NCBI RefSeq assembly: GCF_014673495.1
Contig: NZ_CP051007.1
Location: 1-64,000, forward strand
Length of the DNA: 64,000 nt
Source of the DNA: Streptomyces griseofuscus
GTDB taxonomy: Bacteria; Actinomycetota; Actinomycetes; Streptomycetales; Streptomycetaceae
Reading direction: 5' to 3'
Below, piece after piece: positions 7,524 to 17,300 of the stretch; position 1 is the stretch's first letter; each line of letters starts with the position of its first letter. The notes below the pieces were generated by a model. The model saw nothing but the letters and a program-made list of their open reading frames with translations. It searched no databases and had not been told where the DNA came from. The position numbers were made by a program, and so were the translations under genes.

Positions 7524-9161
7524 ATGACCGACGCCAGCATCGTCTGCTCGAATCTCTCCTTCTCCTGGCCCGACGGCACCCCGGTGTTCCACGACCTGTC
7601 CTGGTCCGTCGGCGAAGGCCACACCGGTCTGGTCGCGCCGAACGGCGCGGGCAAGTCCACCCTGCTCAAGCTGATCACGGGCGCGCTGCGCCCGAACCGC
7701 GGCTCGGTGACCGTGCAGGGCCTGGTCGGCTACCTGCCCCAGACCCTCCCGCTGACCGGCGACCTCACCGTGGCCGAGGTGCTGGGCATCGCCCCGGTCA
7801 TCGAGGCGCTGGACGCGATCGCGTCCGGGGACGTGAGCGAGGAGCACTTCGCCACCATCGGCGACGACTGGGACATCGAGGAACGCAGCCGGGCCCAGCT
7901 CGACCGCCTGGGGCTCGGCGACATCGCGCTGACCCGGCGGCTGCACGACCTCAGCGGCGGCCAGGTCGTCTCGCTGGGCCTGGCGACCCAGCTGCTCAAG
8001 CGGCCCGACGTACTGCTGCTGGACGAACCGACCAACAACCTCGACCTGGACGCCCGCCGCCGGCTCTACCAGGTGCTGGAGAGCTTCGGCGGCTGCCTGC
8101 TGGTGGTCAGCCACGACCGGGCGCTGCTCGACCTGATGGACACCATCGCCGAACTCGAATCGGGTGAGATGCGGCTGTACGGCGGCAACTACACCGACTA
8201 CGAAGAGGCCGTACGCGCCGAGCAGGAGACCGCCGAGAAGAACATCCGCACCGCCGAGCAGCAGGTCAAGCGGGAGAAGCGGGAGATGCAGCAGGCGCGG
8301 GAGCGGGCGGTGCGCCGGGCCGGCATCGGGGCCAGGGCGTACCGCAAGGGCAGCATGTCCAAGATGGCCGCGGGCACGCTCAAACGGCGCGCCCAGGAAT
8401 CGGCGGGCAAGTCGAACGACACGCACGGCCAGCGCCTCGCCGACGCCAAGGCACGGCTGGACGACGCGAGCCGGATGCTGCGGGACGACCGCAGGATCGC
8501 GCTGGAGCTGCCCGACACCAATGTGCCGGCCGGCCGCACCGTCTTCCTCGGCGAGGGGATCAACGTGCGCTACGGCGGGCGGGAGATCTTCGCCGGCGAC
8601 GGGGTCAGCCTCACCATCCGGGGGCCGGAGCGGATCGCGCTGACCGGCAGCAACGGCGTCGGCAAGTCCACCCTGCTGCGCGTGATCAGCGGTGAACTCG
8701 AGGCGGACCGCGGCGAGTTCAAGCGGGCCGACGGCCGCATCGCCTACCTCTCGCAGCGCCTGGACACCCTGCCGCTCGACCGTACCGTCGCGCAGTGCCT
8801 GGCCGACTACGCGCCGCTCAAGCCGGAGGCGGAACGGATGAACCTGCTCGCCCGCTTCCTCTTTCGCGGCGCCGCGGCGCACCTTCCGGTCGGCGCCCTG
8901 TCGGGGGGTGAGCGCCTGCGCGCGACCCTGGCCTGTGTCCTGGGTGCCGAGCCGGCGCCGCAGCTGCTGCTGCTCGACGAGCCCACCAACAACCTCGACC
9001 TGGACAGCGTCGAGCAGCTGGAGGGAGCCCTGAACTCCTACGAGGGCGCGTTCATCGTGGTCAGCCACGACGAGCGGTTCGTCAAGGAGATCGGGGTGGA
9101 CCGCTGGCTGCGGCTGGCGGACGGCCGGCTGCTGGAGACCGGGGGGCCCGCCGATGAGTGA
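7524..9161 (+). CDS. lkcJ: ABC-F protein, ribosome-associated ATPase (LkcJ)
   Basis: 545 residues from ATG 7524 (GAGG nine bases upstream); in-frame extensions to 7428 run through the hairpin region and are rejected. Two ABC domains lie in tandem with no membrane segments, so this is not a transporter despite older labels. Domain 1 has NGAGKST (about 40), LSGGQ and DEPTNNLDLD; domain 2 has GSNGVGKST (about 375), LSGGE and DEPTNNLDLD. Between them is a charged, basic linker of the P-site tRNA interaction type (about 225-330). ABC-F proteins of antibiotic clusters displace drugs from the 50S subunit; lankacidin and lankamycin both bind near the peptidyl-transferase centre. It overlaps the next gene by 8 nt. 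The letter J assumes the published map order. Confidence 0.85.
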   Translation: MTDASIVCSNLSFSWPDGTPVFHDLSWSVGEGHTGLVAPNGAGKSTLLKLITGALRPNRGSVTVQGLVGYLPQTLPLTGDLTVAEVLGIAPVIEALDAIASGDVSEEHFATIGDDWDIEERSRAQLDRLGLGDIALTRRLHDLSGGQVVSLGLATQLLKRPDVLLLDEPTNNLDLDARRRLYQVLESFGGCLLVVSHDRALLDLMDTIAELESGEMRLYGGNYTDYEEAVRAEQETAEKNIRTAEQQVKREKREMQQARERAVRRAGIGARAYRKGSMSKMAAGTLKRRAQESAGKSNDTHGQRLADAKARLDDASRMLRDDRRIALELPDTNVPAGRTVFLGEGINVRYGGREIFAGDGVSLTIRGPERIALTGSNGVGKSTLLRVISGELEADRGEFKRADGRIAYLSQRLDTLPLDRTVAQCLADYAPLKPEAERMNLLARFLFRGAAAHLPVGALSGGERLRATLACVLGAEPAPQLLLLDEPTNNLDLDSVEQLEGALNSYEGAFIVVSHDERFVKEIGVDRWLRLADGRLLETGGPADE

Positions 9162-10863
9162 TGCCCCCGCACCGCCCGACCACGGGCAGGACGTCCTGTC
9201 CGCCGACCACCGCTCGGCGCACCTGCTCGCCGAGGACCTGCGCTGCGTGCTGGGGGACCGGGTGGTGCTGCACGACGTGTCGCTCTCGGTCTCCCGCGGC
9301 GAGCGGGTGGGACTGATCGGCGAGAACGGCCGGGGCAAGTCCACCCTGCTGCGCGCCCTCGCCGGCGAGCTGGCCCCGCAGCGCGGCCGGGTGGTGCGCG
9401 CGGTGACGGGCCGGGTGGGCTTCCTGGCGCAGCAGCCGGACTTCCCGCCGGGCTCCACCATCGAGGACGTGCTCGCACAGGCGACGGCGGAGTTCCGGGA
9501 GCTGTCCGCGCGCATGCACGCCGCGGAGGAGCGGATGTCGTCCGAGTCGGGCGATCTCGATGCCGTGATGGAGGAATACGGCCGTCTCCAGGAGGAGTTC
9601 ACCCGGCGCGGCGGCTGGGAGCTGGGTGCCCGCGTCGGTGAGGTGCTGGACGTCTTCGGGCTGGCCGGGCTGGACCGGGACCGCCGCATCGGGACCCTGT
9701 CGGGAGGCGAGCGGGCCCGGCTGGCGCTGGCCTGCCTGGTCCTGGACGAACCGGCCGGGCTGCTGCTCGACGAGCCCACCAACCACCTGGACGACCGGGC
9801 GGTGGACTGGCTCGTGCGGTGGCTCGCGGCCTACCAGGGACCGTGTCTGATCGCCTCCCACGACCGGGCGCTGCTCGACACGGCCGTCACCGCCATCGTC
9901 GACCTGGACGGCCCCAGCGGTGCCACCGTGCGCTACGGCGGCGGCTACCGGGACTACCTGGCCGAGCGGGCGGCGGCCCAGGAGCGCTGGTGGCAGCGGT
10001 ACCGCGAGTGGAGCCGGGAGGTGGCCGAGGCCCGGCGGCGGCTGGAGCGGGCGCACGCGGGCGGCCGGGTGTTCGCGGGCCGCGCCGACAACGACAAGCT
10101 GTCGTACAACGCCATGGGCAGCGCCGCCGAGGCGGCCGTCGCGCGCCGGACCCGTGCCGCCCAGCAGCATCTTCGGGAGCTGCTGGGCGAGGCGGTGCCG
10201 CGTCCGCCGGAGCCCCTGGACTTCGCTCCCCCGGCGCCCGACCAGGAGACCGACGGCGTCGCGGAGCCGGCCGGCGGTGTGCTGCTGCGGGCCGCCGGTC
10301 TGCTGGCCGGGGAGGTGCTGCGGGGGGCGGAGCTGACGCTGGCCGCCGGCAGCCGCTATGTGATCAGCGGGCCGAACGGCGCGGGCAAGTCGACCTTGCT
10401 GTCGGTGCTCGCGGGTGAGCGGGAGCCGGACGCCGGGGTGGTGGAGCGGGCGCCGGGGCTGCGCATCGGATACCTGCCGCAGGACAGCGACTTCGGTGCG
10501 GAGCGGCGCGGGCTGCTGGAGGCCTTCGCCGCGCGTCGCGAGACCCATCTCGACGACGCAGCGTCCGAGTTGACCCGGTTCGGGCTGTTCGCTCCGCGGG
10601 ACTTCGCCACCCCGGCGAACCGGCTGTCGGTAGGCCAGTGGCGGCGCCTGGACCTCGCGCTGCTTTTCGCCCGGCGCCCGCATCTGCTGCTGCTCGACGA
10701 ACCCACCAACCACCTCAGCCTGGTGCTGGTGGAGCAACTGCTGGCGGCGGTCGAGCGTTTCACGGGTCCGGTCGTGATGGTCACCCACGACCGGGCGCTG
10801 CGCGAGCGCCACCGCGACCGGCTCCTGGAGCTGGCCGGCGGGCGGCTGGTGCCCTCCGGGTGA
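9154..10863 (+). CDS. lkcI: ABC-F antibiotic-resistance protein (LkcI), TlrC/OleB-like
   Basis: 569 residues, translationally coupled to the gene before it. It has two ABC domains: GENGRGKST (about 58), LSGGERARL and DEPTNHLDD in the first; GPNGAGKST (about 410), LSVGQWRRL and DEPTNHLS in the second. The degenerate LSVGQ signature, the loss of the second D after DEPTNHL, and the tryptophan- and arginine-rich linker (RWWQRYREW) are typical of macrolide-cluster ABC-F proteins such as TlrC, SrmB and OleB. It is therefore the better candidate of the pair for self-resistance to the 50S-targeting products. No transmembrane segments are visible. A terminator hairpin follows the stop codon. Confidence 0.85.
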   Translation: MSDAPAPPDHGQDVLSADHRSAHLLAEDLRCVLGDRVVLHDVSLSVSRGERVGLIGENGRGKSTLLRALAGELAPQRGRVVRAVTGRVGFLAQQPDFPPGSTIEDVLAQATAEFRELSARMHAAEERMSSESGDLDAVMEEYGRLQEEFTRRGGWELGARVGEVLDVFGLAGLDRDRRIGTLSGGERARLALACLVLDEPAGLLLDEPTNHLDDRAVDWLVRWLAAYQGPCLIASHDRALLDTAVTAIVDLDGPSGATVRYGGGYRDYLAERAAAQERWWQRYREWSREVAEARRRLERAHAGGRVFAGRADNDKLSYNAMGSAAEAAVARRTRAAQQHLRELLGEAVPRPPEPLDFAPPAPDQETDGVAEPAGGVLLRAAGLLAGEVLRGAELTLAAGSRYVISGPNGAGKSTLLSVLAGEREPDAGVVERAPGLRIGYLPQDSDFGAERRGLLEAFAARRETHLDDAASELTRFGLFAPRDFATPANRLSVGQWRRLDLALLFARRPHLLLLDEPTNHLSLVLVEQLLAAVERFTGPVVMVTHDRALRERHRDRLLELAGGRLVPSG

Positions 10864-10886
10864 GGGCCGGGCCGCCCGCTGGCGGG

Positions 10887-10912
10887 GGGTCCGGGGCGGG
10901 CGCCCCGGACCC
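10887..10912. terminator. Bidirectional terminator between lkcI and lkcH
   Basis: A perfect 11-bp stem GGGTCCGGGGC / GCCCCGGACCC with a 4-nt loop lies in the 55-bp gap where the rightward ABC-F pair and the leftward lankacidin operon converge. Confidence 0.75.
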
Positions 10913-10918
10913 GCCCGG

Positions 10919-11473
10919 TCAGCGGATGTACCGGCCGTCCAGGTACTTCTTGGCCAGTTCGAGGTAGCGGCCGTCCTCGGAGTTGCGGATCAGTTCGAAG
11001 AAGAACATCTCCCGCGTGATCAGGTGCACCCCGAGCTGCCGCAGCCGGGCCAGTCCCAGCTCGTGGTCCGCCTGGTTGCGGGCGGAGACGGTGTCGGCCA
11101 GCACGAAGACCGTCTTGCCCTGCTCCAGCAGGCTCAGCGCGGACTGGAGGACGACCACATGGGTCTCCGCTCCGGCCAGCACATACTGCTCCCGGCCGGT
11201 GTCGGCCACATGCCGCGCGATGGGCTCCTCGCGCAGGAAGTCGAAGTGCTCCTTGGGCAGCCGGGGCGCGTCCTCGGCCGCCTCGTGCAGCGACAGGGAG
11301 AGTCCGCCCAGCTTCTTGTGCTCGGTCAGCAGCAGCGGGAGGTCGAACTCCCGCGCCACCTCCGCGACCCAGCAGGTGTTGTGCAGCAGTTGCGTGCCCT
11401 CCAGCAGCAGCGGAATGAGCTCCAGCTGCATGTCGAAGAGGACGACCGCCGTCTTGTCCGCGCGTACCAGCAT
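10919..11473 (-). CDS. lkcH: Isochorismatase-like hydrolase lacking the family cysteine (LkcH)
   Basis: 184 residues from ATG 11473; upstream in-frame codons overlap lkcG and are unlikely. The fold signature is clear: VVLFDMQ supplies the catalytic Asp14, TEHKKLGG supplies a lysine (53 or 54), and GAETHVVVLQSALSLL is the conserved loop before the active-site helix. In most cysteine-hydrolase members that loop reads GxExHxCVLQ; here the cysteine position is Val107. True isochorismatases (EntB, PhzD) also work without a cysteine nucleophile, so the protein may still be active by another route. It is the last gene of the leftward lankacidin operon. No role in lankacidin assembly follows from the sequence; a hydrolytic editing or detoxifying role is only a guess. 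Confidence 0.8.
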   Translation of the reverse strand: MLVRADKTAVVLFDMQLELIPLLLEGTQLLHNTCWVAEVAREFDLPLLLTEHKKLGGLSLSLHEAAEDAPRLPKEHFDFLREEPIARHVADTGREQYVLAGAETHVVVLQSALSLLEQGKTVFVLADTVSARNQADHELGLARLRQLGVHLITREMFFFELIRNSEDGRYLELAKKYLDGRYIR

Positions 11474-11537
11474 GTTCCGCGACCGATCCAATCCCGTGAG
11501 TAGGTGTGTTCCCGGATGTCGTACGGCGTTCGCGGGG

Positions 11538-14318
11538 TCAGCCCCGCCCGGCCCAGAACGCGGCCAGCGTCCTGTTGACGGCGCGCGCCGCGGTGAGGGG
11601 CACATAGTGCCCGTGGTCCTCGAACTCGCGCACCCGCACTCCGGGGATCCTGGAGTACAGCTCGACCGCTTCGGCGTCGAGGACGCAGTCGCCGACGCCG
11701 CGCAGCACCAGGCAGTCCGCCGTGATGTCCGGGAGCCGGTCGACGACGTCGAAGGCGGTCAGGTCCGTGTAGTAGCAGCGCAGCACGTCCATGGAGGCGT
11801 TCCCGCCGAACTTCTCGGCCAGGTTGCCGCCCTCGCCGAACACCGCTTCCAGCAGCCCCCCGTGCAGCCGCAGCTCCTCGCGCAGGTCGAGGGTGCGCTC
11901 GAAGGCGTCCTCGCCGTAGCGGGGTGCGCAGCTGACGAGGGCCAGCGAGGCGACGCGCTCCGGGTGCCGCAGGGCGGTCAGGGTCGAGACGCAGCCGCCC
12001 AGGGACCAGCCGACCAGGTCGGCCGGGCCGTCGGCGGTGTCCCGCAGGAAGCCGGCCACCTCGTCCGCGAGCGCCTCGAAGGAGAAGCGCTCCTCGTCGA
12101 AGGGGGTGTCGTTGTGCCCCGGATACTCCGGGACGTAGACCGTGCGTCCCGCCCGGAGCAGGGCCGGGATCTGCTGGGCCCAGGCCCGCTCGTCGCAGTT
12201 GAGCGGGGGCAGCAGCAGGGTGGGCCGGCCCGCGTCGCCGTACGCCGACCACCGGATCAGCGGCGCGTGGTCCGGCCCGGCGCCTCCCCTGCGGGTCGTG
12301 CCGGGCTCGCGGGCCGGGGGCGTCGGCGGCGGGGCGAGCGGCCGGCCGCCGATGGCCGCGGCGAGATCGGCCACCGTCTCGTGGCGGAAGAGGTCGTGCG
12401 CCTTGATGGCGCTTCCGGCCTTCTGGTAGGGACTGAGCAACTGGACGGCGGAGAGCGAGTCCAGGCCGAGCGAGGCGATCCTGGTGCCGGGTACGACCTG
12501 GTCGCTGTCCTCGTCGTAGCCCAGCAGGGCGGACAGCCGGGCGCACAGTTCGCGGGCGAGGGCGTCGGTCGCCGCTTCCGGAACGTCCGGGACCGGCGGC
12601 GCGGCCGGTTCCGGTGCTTCGCCGGTCAGCCAGTGCCGCCGGCCGTCGAAGGGGTAGGCGGGCAGCGTGATCCGGGCCAGGTCGGCCGGTGCGTCGAGCC
12701 GCCGCTGCACGGCGGGCATGTCCTGTGCCCGCCAGCGGGTGACCAGCTCGCGCAGGTCGTCGTCGAGACGGGCGGTGTCCGCGCTCCGGGGTGCCGGGCC
12801 CTCGGACCCGCCGTGGGCCAACGCCTCGAGGGCGGTGCCCAGTTCGTCTCGGGTACGGGCCACGACCACCGACTCGTGGGCGAGCCTCGGGCGGCGCAGC
12901 AGCAGCTGGGAGAGGTCCCAGAGCCGGTCTCCGGGCAGCTCGGCGACCAGCGTCCGGCAGCGGTCGGCCAGCGCCGCGAGGCTGTCCGGTGACTCGGCCG
13001 ACAGGCAGAAGGGCAGCGCCCGCCCCGGCCGGCGGTCCACCGCGTCCGCGGTCGGCGGCGCGTCCGGCAGCCGGCGCAGCACCACGTGTCCGTTGGAGCC
13101 GGTGAACCCGAAGGCGCTGATCGCGCACAGCGGCTTGTCCTCGGGCCACGGCAGCGGTTCCCGGTTGACCTTGAACGGCGCGACGTCGAGGTAGGAGACC
13201 GCCTCGCCGGCGGCGGCCACCGGCGGGATCGTCGCGTGGTGGAAGGCGAGCAGCGCCTTGACGACGCTCGCCAGGCCCGAGGCCACGAGGGTGTGCCCGA
13301 TGAGCGGCTTCACGGCGCCGAGGTGGCAGCCGTCGGCGCCGGCCCGGCGGAAGGCGGAGCGCAGGCCCTCCAGCTCGATGGGGTCGCCGAGCGGGGTCCC
13401 GGTGCCGTGCGTCTCCAGGTAGGCGATCTGCGAGGCGTCGATCTTCTCGCGGTCGTACAGCTCGGCGATCAGCCGGGACTGGGCCTTCGAACTCGGCGCC
13501 ATCAGGCCGTTGGTGGTGCCGTTGTGGTTGGTGCCGGTCGCCTGGACCGCTCCGTAGACGCGCAGTCCGCGGGCCCGTGCCTCGTCGTGGCGCATGACGA
13601 CGAGCGCGGCGGCGCCCTCGGCCGGTACGAAGCCGTCGGCCGCATCGGTGAAGGGCAGCGAGGCGCCCTCGGGGGAACTCATCCTGGAACGCTGGGCGAA
13701 GCGCAGCACCTCCGGGGTGCTGAACACCGACACGGCGCCGACGATCGCGGCACGGCACTGTCCGGCCCGGATGTTGAGCGCCGCCTCGTGCAGCGCCGCC
13801 AGCGACGAGGAGCAGGCGCTGTCCAGCGTCAGGGACGGGCCGTTGACGTCGTAGAAGTAGGAGATGCGGCCCGACAGCGTCGAGGGCGCGTTGCCCAGGA
13901 AGCTGTGGGTGCCGTAGACCAGGTCGGCGCGCCGCGCCACCAGGGTGCGGTAGTCGCCGGGCAGCCCGGCGGCGAATACCCCGCAGTCCAGGTCGCGCAG
14001 GTCCGCGGCCGTCAGATAGCCGTCGTCGACGGCGTGCTGCACCGTTTGCAGCAGGATGCGCTGCTGCGGGTCCATGCACTGCGCCTCGTTCGGCGAGATG
14101 CGGAAGAACCGCGCGTCGAACTCCTGGTGTCCGTCCAGGAAGCCGCCGGTGAAGGACCCGGCGTCCTCCTCTTCCGTCCAGCGGCCGGTGGTGCCCAGGG
14201 CGCTGCGGCCGAGCCGCAGGCGCTCCCAGTACTCCCCCAGGCCGTCGCTGCCGGCGAACCGGCAGGCCATGCCGACCACGACCGGGGTGTCGTCCTCAAG
14301 CAGCTCGTCCATTCCCAC
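11538..14318 (-). CDS. lkcG: Terminal lankacidin PKS subunit, KS-ACP-TE (LkcG)
   Basis: 926 residues from a GTG at 14318 with AGGGAA upstream (ATG two codons later is the alternative). The KS spans about 10-430: LDSACSSSL with Cys169, THGTGTPLGDP with its His near 304, and KPLIGHT with its His near 338. No AT domain follows, as expected of a trans-AT system served by LkcD. An ACP with GLDSLS is at about 590-665. A C-terminal alpha/beta-hydrolase thioesterase (about 685-925) has GWSLGG and DHGHYVP. In the known pathway LkcG adds the last unit and the TE releases the chain, probably with lactonisation of the delta-lactone, before LkcE closes the ring. Confidence 0.92.
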   Translation of the reverse strand: MGMDELLEDDTPVVVGMACRFAGSDGLGEYWERLRLGRSALGTTGRWTEEEDAGSFTGGFLDGHQEFDARFFRISPNEAQCMDPQQRILLQTVQHAVDDGYLTAADLRDLDCGVFAAGLPGDYRTLVARRADLVYGTHSFLGNAPSTLSGRISYFYDVNGPSLTLDSACSSSLAALHEAALNIRAGQCRAAIVGAVSVFSTPEVLRFAQRSRMSSPEGASLPFTDAADGFVPAEGAAALVVMRHDEARARGLRVYGAVQATGTNHNGTTNGLMAPSSKAQSRLIAELYDREKIDASQIAYLETHGTGTPLGDPIELEGLRSAFRRAGADGCHLGAVKPLIGHTLVASGLASVVKALLAFHHATIPPVAAAGEAVSYLDVAPFKVNREPLPWPEDKPLCAISAFGFTGSNGHVVLRRLPDAPPTADAVDRRPGRALPFCLSAESPDSLAALADRCRTLVAELPGDRLWDLSQLLLRRPRLAHESVVVARTRDELGTALEALAHGGSEGPAPRSADTARLDDDLRELVTRWRAQDMPAVQRRLDAPADLARITLPAYPFDGRRHWLTGEAPEPAAPPVPDVPEAATDALARELCARLSALLGYDEDSDQVVPGTRIASLGLDSLSAVQLLSPYQKAGSAIKAHDLFRHETVADLAAAIGGRPLAPPPTPPAREPGTTRRGGAGPDHAPLIRWSAYGDAGRPTLLLPPLNCDERAWAQQIPALLRAGRTVYVPEYPGHNDTPFDEERFSFEALADEVAGFLRDTADGPADLVGWSLGGCVSTLTALRHPERVASLALVSCAPRYGEDAFERTLDLREELRLHGGLLEAVFGEGGNLAEKFGGNASMDVLRCYYTDLTAFDVVDRLPDITADCLVLRGVGDCVLDAEAVELYSRIPGVRVREFEDHGHYVPLTAARAVNRTLAAFWAGRG

Positions 14319-14369
14319 TCTCGATTCCCTGGCCGGTTCGCCGGCGCGCCGTTGCCTTGCCGGTGCCGG

Positions 14370-17300
14370 TCACTCGAACCAGAACCGGTTCTTCTCGAAG
14401 GCGTAGCCCGGCAGATGGAGCCGGGCGAACCGCTCGCCTTCGAACATCGATTCCCATGCGAACTCCTCGCCCTCGGCGTAGCGGGCCCGTACCTCGTCCA
14501 GCGCCGCGCGGTGGCCGGGGTCCGTCGGGGCCGGCAGCCGCACCGGGTGTGTGGTCAGCCGCCGGGACCGGCACTTGGCCGCCTCCTCGGGCCGGGCCTG
14601 CGCCAGCCGCCGGCGCAGTTCCGCGGTGTCGGAGACGACCCAGGCCAGGCGGTACTCGAAATGGTCGCGGCCGACCGCCAGGGTGTGGGCGATGTCCCCG
14701 AGCTCCGCGTGCCGGCCCTCCGGGCCGTCCAGCCACTCCAGCAGACCGTCGCGCATCGCGGTGAGCGAGGCACGGGAGCGGGCGCTGAGGGCGATGAGCC
14801 AGTACGGCCGCGACGCCGCCGGCCCGGACGCCGGGGCGGGTGCCTCGGAGAGGACCGCGTGCGCGTTGGACCCGCCGAACCCGAAGGAGCTGACGCCGGC
14901 CACCAGGGGGGTGCCCCGCTCCCACGGCTCGTTCTCCAGCAGCAGCCGGAAGGGCGAACCGGCCAGCTCCACCAGCGGGTTGAGCTCCTTGAAGTTGATG
15001 TTCGCCGGCAGGCGGCGGTGGCGCAGGCACAGCAGCAGCTTCAGCAGCCCCGCCATGCCGGCGGCCGGCTCCAGGTGGCCCACGTTGGTCTTCACCGCGC
15101 CCAGGGTGACGCTGCCCGGCTCGCGGTGCGGGGCCAGCCGGCCGAACGCGGTGCGCAGCGCGCCGATCTCGATGGGGTCGCCCAGGTTGGTGCCGGTGCC
15201 GTGCGCCTCGATGTGGGAGACCCGCTCGGCCAGCTCCGGGGTGTAGACCCGGTTCAGCAGGGCGACCTGCGCGTCGGGGTTGGGTGCGGTGAGCGAGTTC
15301 GAGCGGCCGTCGTGGTTCTCGGCCACCGCCTCGATCACCGCGAGCACGGCGTCACCGTCGCGCCGGGCGTCGTCGAGCCGTTTGACGACCACGCACCCCA
15401 CGCCCTCCGCGCGCACGTAGCCGTTGGCGTCCTTGTCGAAGGTGGCGCAGCGGAAGTCGGGGGAGAGCACGCCCAGTTCGCTCGCCGCGTCGGTGGCGGC
15501 CGGGTCGACGAGCACGCTGACGGCGCCCACGAGAGCGACGTCGCACTCCCCGGCCGCCAGCGAGAGCACGCCCCGGTTCAGCGCGACCAGGCCGCTGGAG
15601 CAGGCCGTGTCGACCGTCTGGCTCGGTCCGGTGAAGTCGAGCAGGTGGGACACGCGGTTGGCGAGCATGGCGTGCGCGTTGCCGGTGACGGTGTACGGGT
15701 GGGCGCGGTCCTCGCTGTGCTGCAGGGCCGTCTGGTACTCGCTGAACTGCACTCCGGCGAAGACGCCCACCTCCCGCAGCGATCCCGGCGCGTAGCCGGC
15801 GTCCAGCAGAGCGTTGTAGGCGCTCTGGAGGAAGAGCCGGTGCTGCGGGTCCATCAGCATCGCTTCGCGGGCGGAGAGTCCGAAGAAGGAGTGGTCGAAG
15901 GCGTCGTGGTCGTCGATGGTGCCCGCGAAGTACTGCCGGTCGCGGTTCTTCCAGCGTTCCACGGGACGGATGGCGCTGCCGTTCTCGACGAGCAGCCGCC
16001 AGAAGTCCGCGAGGTTCTCGCCCGCGGGCATGATGCCGCTCATGCCGACCACGGCGTACCGGCCGCGTCCGGTGCTCCGCTCCGCCGTGCCGGAGGGCGC
16101 GGGCCGCGGCACGGCCGGCGCCCGGCCCTGGTCCGGGGCGGCCGGTGTGTCCGGTGCGTCCCGGTCCGGCCCCTGCGGTGCGCCCGCCGCGTCCTCGCCC
16201 GGCGTGTCCGGTGCGCCGGCCGCGCCCTGGTCCCGCAGATAGGCGCTCAGCGAGGCGATGCTGCTGTACTTGAACAGGGCGTTGGGCGGGGTCTCCACGC
16301 CGAACTCGGGGCCGAGCCGCCGGGCCAGGTGCTGGAGCATGACCGAGTCGTAGCCGAGGTCGCCCCACCTGCTGTCGAAGGCGATGTCCTCGGCGCTCAG
16401 GCCGGTCTGAGCGCGCACCAGTTCCAGGAGCCGTGCGCCGAGCTCCTCCTGCGTCGCGCCGGGGCGGGGGGCCGGGCGCGCGGCGGCCGGGGCGGCGCCC
16501 GGCAGCAGCCGCTGCCGCATCCGCGCGAGGTCGCCGACGCAGGGGACGACCTGATGGCATGTCGCCGGCAGGCCGTCGACCAGGTCGAGGAACAACTGCG
16601 CGCCGCGGCGCGCGGAGAGCGGCTCCATCCCGAACTGGCCGCGCAGGAAGGCGGCGAGCGCCTGGTACTGCTCGCGCCGTTCGTCCTCGGCGTCCAGCCA
16701 CAGCGGCCAGTTGACCGACAGGCTGAGGCCGCCGCGCTCGCCCGCCGCCACGCGCCGGGCGCGCTCGGCGGCGAACTCGTCCAGGAACCGGTTGGCGGCG
16801 ATGTAGTCGCTCTGCCCGGTGTTGCCCATGACGCTGGAGATGGAGGAGAAGACGCAGAAGAAGTCCAGCGGCAGGTCGGCGGTGCACCGGTCCAGGTTCA
16901 GCGTGCCGCGCAGCTTGGGGGCGAGCACCGCCTCGGCGTCCCCGGCCGACTTGTTCTGCACCAGGGCGTCGCGCACGACACCGGCGCAGTGGACGACGCC
17001 GTCGATGCCGCCGAAGCGCGCGCGGACGGTGTCGACCAGTTCGCGGGTCCGGGCCGCGGAGGTGATGTCCGCCTGCTCGTAGTGCAGCCCCGGTGTGCCG
17101 GCGATCCACTGCCGCTGCGCGGCGTCCGGCGCGGAGCGGCCCACGGCGATCACCGTGGCGCGGTACCGCTCGGCGAGGAGTTCGGTGATGGCCCGGCCGA
17201 CCTTGCCCAGGCCGCCGGTGACGAGATAGGTCCCCCCGGTGCGCAGCCGGACGCCGGCGCGCTGCCCGTCCGCGAGGCGGAGTTCGGTCAGCTCGCGCGT

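Noticed and set aside
7524..10863. The ABC proteins as drug transporters, as older annotation suggests
   Set aside because: Both have paired ATPase domains and no membrane segments, with linkers of the ABC-F ribosome-binding type.
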